The notes under the pieces were generated by a model. The model saw only the letters and a program-made list of their open reading frames with translations, ran no database searches and had not been told where the DNA came from. A stretch of 64,000 nucleotides of DNA, taken from Oceanobacillus sojae (GTDB taxonomy: Bacteria; Bacillota; Bacilli; Bacillales; Amphibacillaceae). Each line of letters starts with the position of its first letter. The first letter of the stretch is position 1. Below, piece after piece: positions 60,384 through 64,000 of the stretch. The DNA is taken from NCBI RefSeq assembly GCF_007991515.1, contig NZ_BJYM01000012.1:1-64000 (forward strand), written 5' to 3'. The translations under genes were made by a program, and so were the position numbers.

Positions 60384-60831
60384 CCATGTCCACCTCTTCT
60401 TCTCTATTGTATTTAGTCATAATGACCATTACACCATATTTGTTGTTGATTTTTACTTCGTCCATTAGTGCTTCAATCAGGAATAAACCAAACCCTCCTT
60501 CCCGTATTTTTTCAACAGGTTCATCGGAACGATATGGTCCAGTTTCACTTTTTACCTCTTCTAAATTAAAGCTTCCACCGCGATCGGCTACCATTATTTC
60601 AATCCGATCCTCATATAAACCAAAGCCCACAGTGATTTCACCGGACTCATTTTCTCCATAAGCATGCTCTACAGCATTGGTCACAGCTTCTGATATAGCA
60701 ACCTTTAAATCCTCAATAGCATCATAGGAAAAACTCATCCGATTAGCAATGCCTGATAAGGTTAAGCGCATTACTCCGATATATTCCGCTTTAGCCGGGA
60801 CCTTCATTTCGATATAATCAAATGCTTCCAT
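60355..60831 (-). CDS. rsbW: RsbW, anti-SigB factor and RsbV kinase
   Basis: 158 residues, GHKL ATPase. N box AISEAVTNAVEHAYG, G1 box VADRGGSF and G2 region GGFGLFLIEALMDEV are present. RsbW binds SigB or phosphorylates RsbV. The start is ATG 60831 with GAGGTGG at 9 nt; it shares one base with the rsbV stop (TGATG). The C-terminus is acidic. Confidence 0.95.
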   Translation of the reverse strand: MEAFDYIEMKVPAKAEYIGVMRLTLSGIANRMSFSYDAIEDLKVAISEAVTNAVEHAYGENESGEITVGFGLYEDRIEIMVADRGGSFNLEEVKSETGPYRSDEPVEKIREGGFGLFLIEALMDEVKINNKYGVMVIMTKYNREEEVDMDDDQVSTIQ

Positions 60832-61163
60832 CACTCGTTGCCACCTCGAATCGCTGCTTTTATATCTATAATTTCACTAAGACCGGTAATTTCAAAAATA
60901 CGGCAAACACGTTCTTGAACATTTTTCAAGGTAAAATGACTTCCACTTTCTTTGGAGGCTTTTAAAGCACTGACAAATACACCCAATCCAGTACTGTCCA
61001 TATATTGGACATCTTCTAAATCCACCTCAATTTGTTTGCCGCTTTCTTTCACTAACGGCATTAATGATTCCTTAAGCTCAGGTGCTGTGTAGGCATCAAT
61101 TTCGCCGCTTACTTCTAAAACTTTCAAATTACTATCCTCATTGATTCTCACTGATAAATTCAT
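60831..61163 (-). CDS. rsbV: RsbV, anti-anti-sigma factor
   Basis: 110 residues, one STAS domain. Ser57 in MDSTGLGVF is the residue phosphorylated by RsbW and dephosphorylated by RsbU. The start at 61163 is set by AGAGGGGG upstream and gives the normal MNLSVRINED N-terminus; the longer frame was rejected. A sigma-B promoter precedes it. Confidence 0.95.
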   Translation of the reverse strand: MNLSVRINEDSNLKVLEVSGEIDAYTAPELKESLMPLVKESGKQIEVDLEDVQYMDSTGLGVFVSALKASKESGSHFTLKNVQERVCRIFEITGLSEIIDIKAAIRGGNE

Positions 61164-61336
61164 AATGACCCCCTCTGTCATCAAAATCCTGGATAGATGA
61201 CTATACAATCTAAATTTATTTTAATCCCGTTTTTCATTTTATATACGGTAAATGAAAAGTTCTTCTCTAAACTTTTCTTTACTCTCTCTCAAGCTCTTAA
61301 ATAATAATTTAATCACTTTGCAGACTAATATACTAT

Positions 61337-61361
61337 ATTCCCGGCTTTTATATCTTTAAAC
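61337..61361 (-). promoter_or_regulatory. Sigma-B promoter of rsbV-rsbW-sigB-rsbX
   Basis: GTTTAA (61361-61356), a 13-bp spacer and GGGAAT (61342-61337) match the B. subtilis sigma-B consensus GTTTAA-N12-14-GGGTAT at 11 of 12 positions. The -35 box is formed by the last codon and stop of rsbU. It gives positive autoregulation. Confidence 0.85.
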
Positions 61362-62369
61362 CTCTTTCCGAAGAACAATTAATGTAAAATCATCCCGCAA
61401 CTGAAAATCCTGCAATTTCTCAAAGTATTGATATACATTATCCACCAGCTCCTGTGCAGGTAAATCAATATATTTCCGAATTACTTCTAAAAGTTCTTCC
61501 GTTTCAATAAAACGGTCTCCATCCCGGCACTCTGAAACACCATCTGTCAAAAAGATAATCAAATCATCTTTATTAATATTTAATTCATATTCCCGGTATT
61601 CAGCATCCGGCATCACACCGAGAACAATACCTTTTGTACGGATTTCTTCAAATTCTTCCGTTTCTGCACGATAAATATATCCCGGTTCATGACCCGCAGA
61701 GGATAGTCTTAATTTACTTTCCATTGGCAGATAGTGTGCATAACACATCGTGATAAACATGCTTGAATCAATATTTCTCTCTACAACCCGATTCAAGTTT
61801 TCCAGAACCTTGTTTGGTGACATCGTTGCTTCGGGATAGCTGTCTATTGCATATTTAATCATAGACATACATAATGCCGCCGGTATCCCTTTACCGATAA
61901 CATCTGCGATGGCAATTCCAATTGTTCCATTACTGCCTGCTGTAAAATGGTGATAATCCCCATTCATCTGATGAGCAGGTACACTAATAACCCCTATATC
62001 TACACCGTTTCTTTCCGGTTTTTGGGTCCCTAATAATGTCTTCTGCATATTGGCAGCAACAGAGATTTCAGCGGTCAGAACATTTTTTTCCTGTCTCAAA
62101 TAATCTACTTCCTGCAATGCGAGTCCATAGAAAACAGTAGCTTCTAATAAAAATTCCATTGAAAGCTTATATTCATCCATTAACTGAGGATAGATATTCT
62201 CCATTGCCTGGATATGCAAATTAATTAATTCTTCAGGTAAAATGTTCTTTTTGATAAAAGCTTTACTAATTAATTCGAGGTCATATAGTGCTTTCTCATC
62301 TTGTGTATTTATATATTTTCTTAATAGCTCCTGATATTTAATTGAATTCTTTTCAATGGTCTCTTTCAC
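61356..62369 (-). CDS. rsbU: RsbU, PP2C phosphatase activating SigB
   Basis: 337 residues. The N-terminal part (about 1-110) is the helical RsbT-binding domain. The PP2C/SpoIIE domain shows NGDYHHFTAGSNG, IADVIGKGIPAALCMS, LSSAGHEPGYIY and FLTDGVSECRD, which include the metal ligands. RsbT binding activates it to dephosphorylate RsbV. The start is GTG with GGGGAG upstream. Unlike in B. subtilis, a 384-bp gap separates it from rsbT. Confidence 0.94.
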   Translation of the reverse strand: MKETIEKNSIKYQELLRKYINTQDEKALYDLELISKAFIKKNILPEELINLHIQAMENIYPQLMDEYKLSMEFLLEATVFYGLALQEVDYLRQEKNVLTAEISVAANMQKTLLGTQKPERNGVDIGVISVPAHQMNGDYHHFTAGSNGTIGIAIADVIGKGIPAALCMSMIKYAIDSYPEATMSPNKVLENLNRVVERNIDSSMFITMCYAHYLPMESKLRLSSAGHEPGYIYRAETEEFEEIRTKGIVLGVMPDAEYREYELNINKDDLIIFLTDGVSECRDGDRFIETEELLEVIRKYIDLPAQELVDNVYQYFEKLQDFQLRDDFTLIVLRKEV

Positions 62370-62753
62370 TATAGTTACTCCCCCTATATTCCAAAGAACC
62401 CCGGAATCTTCTTTTCTCTTTTTAGGCTCTCCCAGAGATTGACGGCAGGTGTGTACCGCTCTTATGCATGCAATACTTTTATTCAGGTTTTGTAACTCTT
62501 TCGTTATACCCGTCAGCTGTCTAATTATCCTGTATTCCTATTCAAATAGGTACGATAAAAAAAAACTAATAGCTAAATTCTCCAGTCTGACAGAGTTAAG
62601 ATTACCTGTCTCATCAGTAGGCTTTTCAACCTATATGATTCCGAAAGTCAGCGCCCGTAAACCTTCCGCCAATCTCCACTTTAAAATAGAAAATGGAGAT
62701 TAGCGGAAGGTTTTATCTGTGATAAAACAAGGAAAGTTACTAAAATTAAAGGA
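62370..62753 (-). other. Long rsbT-rsbU spacer with a strong hairpin
   Basis: This spacer carries no gene. A near-perfect 19-bp inverted repeat lies at 62660-62712 (AACCTTCCGC-C-AATCTCCA against TGGAGATTAGCGGAAGGTT), and a run of nine T on the minus strand lies at about 62560-62568. An RNA element or a terminator separating rsbRST from rsbU is possible; no known riboswitch class was recognised. Confidence 0.6.
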
Positions 62754-63155
62754 TTATCTGATCCATTTAATCGCTTTAATCTTAGTTCCTTCCCCGACGG
62801 TGGATTCTATATCAAAATCATCCATTAAACGCTTCACTCCAGGCAGACCCGCACCGAGTCCTCCAGAAGTAGTATAGCCATCTTGCATAACGCTGCTTAT
62901 ATCTTTAATTCCTGGGCCAGTATCAACAGCAATCATTAATATTCCCTTTTGACTGTTTGTATAGATGTATTCAAAACAAACCTGTCCATTTTCAGCATAT
63001 AAATATATATTACGAGCTAATTCAGATACTGCTGTAGCGATTCTTGCCTGATCAACGGTGCCAAATCCAATCTCTTTTGCCATTTCCCGGCCAAGCTGTC
63101 TTGCTCCAACAATATCCCACTCTTTATGAATGTTGACACAGGATCTTGGGTTCAT
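62754..63155 (-). CDS. rsbT: RsbT, serine kinase and RsbU activator
   Basis: 133 residues, GHKL ATPase. N box ATAVSELARNIYLYA, G1 VDTGPGIKD and G2 GGLGAGLPGVKRLMDDF. It phosphorylates RsbS and RsbR in the stressosome, then leaves to activate RsbU. It starts 3 bp after the rsbS stop. Confidence 0.95.
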   Translation of the reverse strand: MNPRSCVNIHKEWDIVGARQLGREMAKEIGFGTVDQARIATAVSELARNIYLYAENGQVCFEYIYTNSQKGILMIAVDTGPGIKDISSVMQDGYTTSGGLGAGLPGVKRLMDDFDIESTVGEGTKIKAIKWIR

Positions 63156-63158
63156 ATA

Positions 63159-63515
63159 TTAACCTCCCAATTCCTGGTGCAGCTTCACTAATCCTTGTTC
63201 TAAATCTAATGCAGTAGGGACATTTTGCAGGTGTATTCCTAAATCGATTAATGTCATTGCAACAGCAGGCTGAATTCCTGTTAATACGACGCGGGCCCCC
63301 ATTAAATCCGACATGGATACAACATCACCTAGCACTTTTGCAATGAAGGAATCAATAATGTCTACAGATGTCAAATCAATTACAACACCTGTGGCACCTG
63401 TTTTATGAATTTTCGCTAATAGGTCCTCCTGAAATTGAATAGCTGTTTGATCGTCAATCTCAGTCTGAATAGAAATCAGCAAATATTTATGTAGTTTTAA
63501 AATAGGTATCCGCAT
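63159..63515 (-). CDS. rsbS: RsbS, stressosome scaffold antagonist
   Basis: 118 residues, single STAS domain. Ser56 in [13 protein letters not shown] corresponds to Ser59 of B. subtilis RsbS, the RsbT target. It holds RsbT in the stressosome with RsbR. It starts 5 bp after rsbR. Confidence 0.95.
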   Translation of the reverse strand: MRIPILKLHKYLLISIQTEIDDQTAIQFQEDLLAKIHKTGATGVVIDLTSVDIIDSFIAKVLGDVVSMSDLMGARVVLTGIQPAVAMTLIDLGIHLQNVPTALDLEQGLVKLHQELGG

Positions 63516-63520
63516 TTTCT

Positions 63521-64000
63521 CTACTCCCCCTTAAGTGAATGCATTATATCTTCAATCCCTTGATTTTTAACATGTAAATCAACAACTTCTCTCTCGGTAA
63601 TCTCAAGTGCTTTTGTAAAGCCCTTCTCCAATGTGCTTCTTGTTGGGAATTTACTTAAATCAATACCGATGTTTACAATGGTTTGGGCAATTTCCGGACG
63701 AATCCCTACAAGGATACATGTTGACCCAATCAGTCTGACCGCTTCTGCAGCCTGGATAATATGATGCGCGACCATCGTATCCACCACTGGAACTCCGGTA
63801 ATATCAATTAATACAACTTCGGAGTTATGCTTAATTGTTCCCTCCAGTAAATTTTCCATAATCAATTTAGCTCTATCTGTGTCAATAGTACCAATCAGCG
63901 GCATTACCGTTATTCTTTCCATAACTGGAATTAACGGTGCTGATAGTTCCTGCAGAGCTACCCGCTGCAGAGAGAGGATATTTTCCCAGCTTCCTGAATA
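63521..64000 (-). CDS. rsbR: RsbR, stressosome core protein (5' end outside window)
   Basis: The frame is open to the window edge and reads, at 64000 inward, [16 protein letters not shown] and [18 protein letters not shown], the linker and first strand of the C-terminal STAS domain. Only about 159 residues are visible; the N-terminal globin-like sensor lies outside. The Thr in [10 protein letters not shown] and in TRSTLEKG match the two phosphorylation sites (Thr171 and Thr205 in B. subtilis). The ATG at 63922 is internal, not the start. Confidence 0.93.
   Translation of the reverse strand, partial: YSGSWENILSLQRVALQELSAPLIPVMERITVMPLIGTIDTDRAKLIMENLLEGTIKHNSEVVLIDITGVPVVDTMVAHHIIQAAEAVRLIGSTCILVGIRPEIAQTIVNIGIDLSKFPTRSTLEKGFTKALEITEREVVDLHVKNQGIEDIMHSLKGE

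Noticed and set aside
62560-62640. Hammerhead-like CTGATGAG followed by a GACAG/CTGTC stem in the rsbT-rsbU spacer
   Set aside because: The required GAAA and the third helix with a cleavage site are missing.
1-64000. CRISPR arrays, rRNA genes, replication origin, intact insertion sequences
   Set aside because: No regularly spaced repeats, rRNA motifs, DnaA-box clusters, or transposase genes with terminal repeats were seen.

Overview
The window is AT-rich DNA from a low-GC Gram-positive bacterium of the Bacillaceae. A marine or halotolerant Oceanobacillus/Virgibacillus-type genus is an inference, not something the sequence proves. The evidence is strong AGGAGG-type ribosome binding sites, frequent GTG/TTG starts, a complete rsbRSTUVW-sigB-rsbX stress operon followed by tex and a SprT-like gene, and an Asn-Ser-Glu-Asp-Gln-Lys-Leu-Leu tRNA cluster in the same neighbourhood as in Bacillus subtilis. 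No rRNA, CRISPR array, phage block or intact insertion sequence was seen.

Layout. 0.7-2.6 kb: PadR regulator, HAAS-domain membrane protein and DUF4097 protein. 2.7-8.6 kb: a peptide-type ABC importer. 8.9-13.4 kb: a LacI-controlled nucleoside/ribose operon (regulator, ribokinase, nucleoside hydrolase, DcuC-family transporter) with two TGTAAC-N2-GTTACA operators. 13.5-19.4 kb: methyltransferase, EamA exporter, SDR, acetyltransferase, a 55-residue CxxC protein and a short aconitase-family enzyme that lacks one expected cluster cysteine. 19.5-20.9 kb: a small membrane protein with ATA where its start should be, then a yybP-ykoY (Mn2+) riboswitch and terminator in front of a 41-residue basic protein and a small kinase-like protein.

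21-36.9 kb holds a coherent nickel module: a Nik-type ABC importer, the nickel-pincer cofactor genes larE, larC (split in two around larB) and larB, a LarA-type hydroxyacid racemase/epimerase, a KdgT-family permease, glycerate kinase and a divergent CdaR-type regulator. Together they suggest uptake and racemisation of a small hydroxyacid, perhaps glycerate, feeding D-glycerate kinase. 37-49 kb is an accessory stretch of small enzymes and regulators (VOC, AlkD-like, methyltransferases, SDR, allantoinase, HxlR/FMN reductase pair, CGNR, DinB, NTF2-like). It includes several broken genes: a frameshifted lipoprotein, the tail of an NCS1 permease beside allantoinase, and a broken acetyltransferase.

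49.3-53.0 kb is a roughly 3.6 kb island with no integrase, flanked by copies of the 3' half of tRNA-Leu(GAG). This is the equivalent of the ICEBs1 attachment site of B. subtilis. Its cargo is a paired SMR exporter, a TetR regulator with two palindromic operators and an amidinotransferase-family enzyme. 53-54 kb is the tRNA cluster, with a chimeric tRNA-Lys fragment. 54.2-64 kb carries the SprT-like gene, catalase with a PerR-like box, tex, and the sigB operon. That operon has a sigma-B promoter overlapping the rsbU stop codon and an unusual 384-bp gap between rsbT and rsbU; rsbR runs off the window end.
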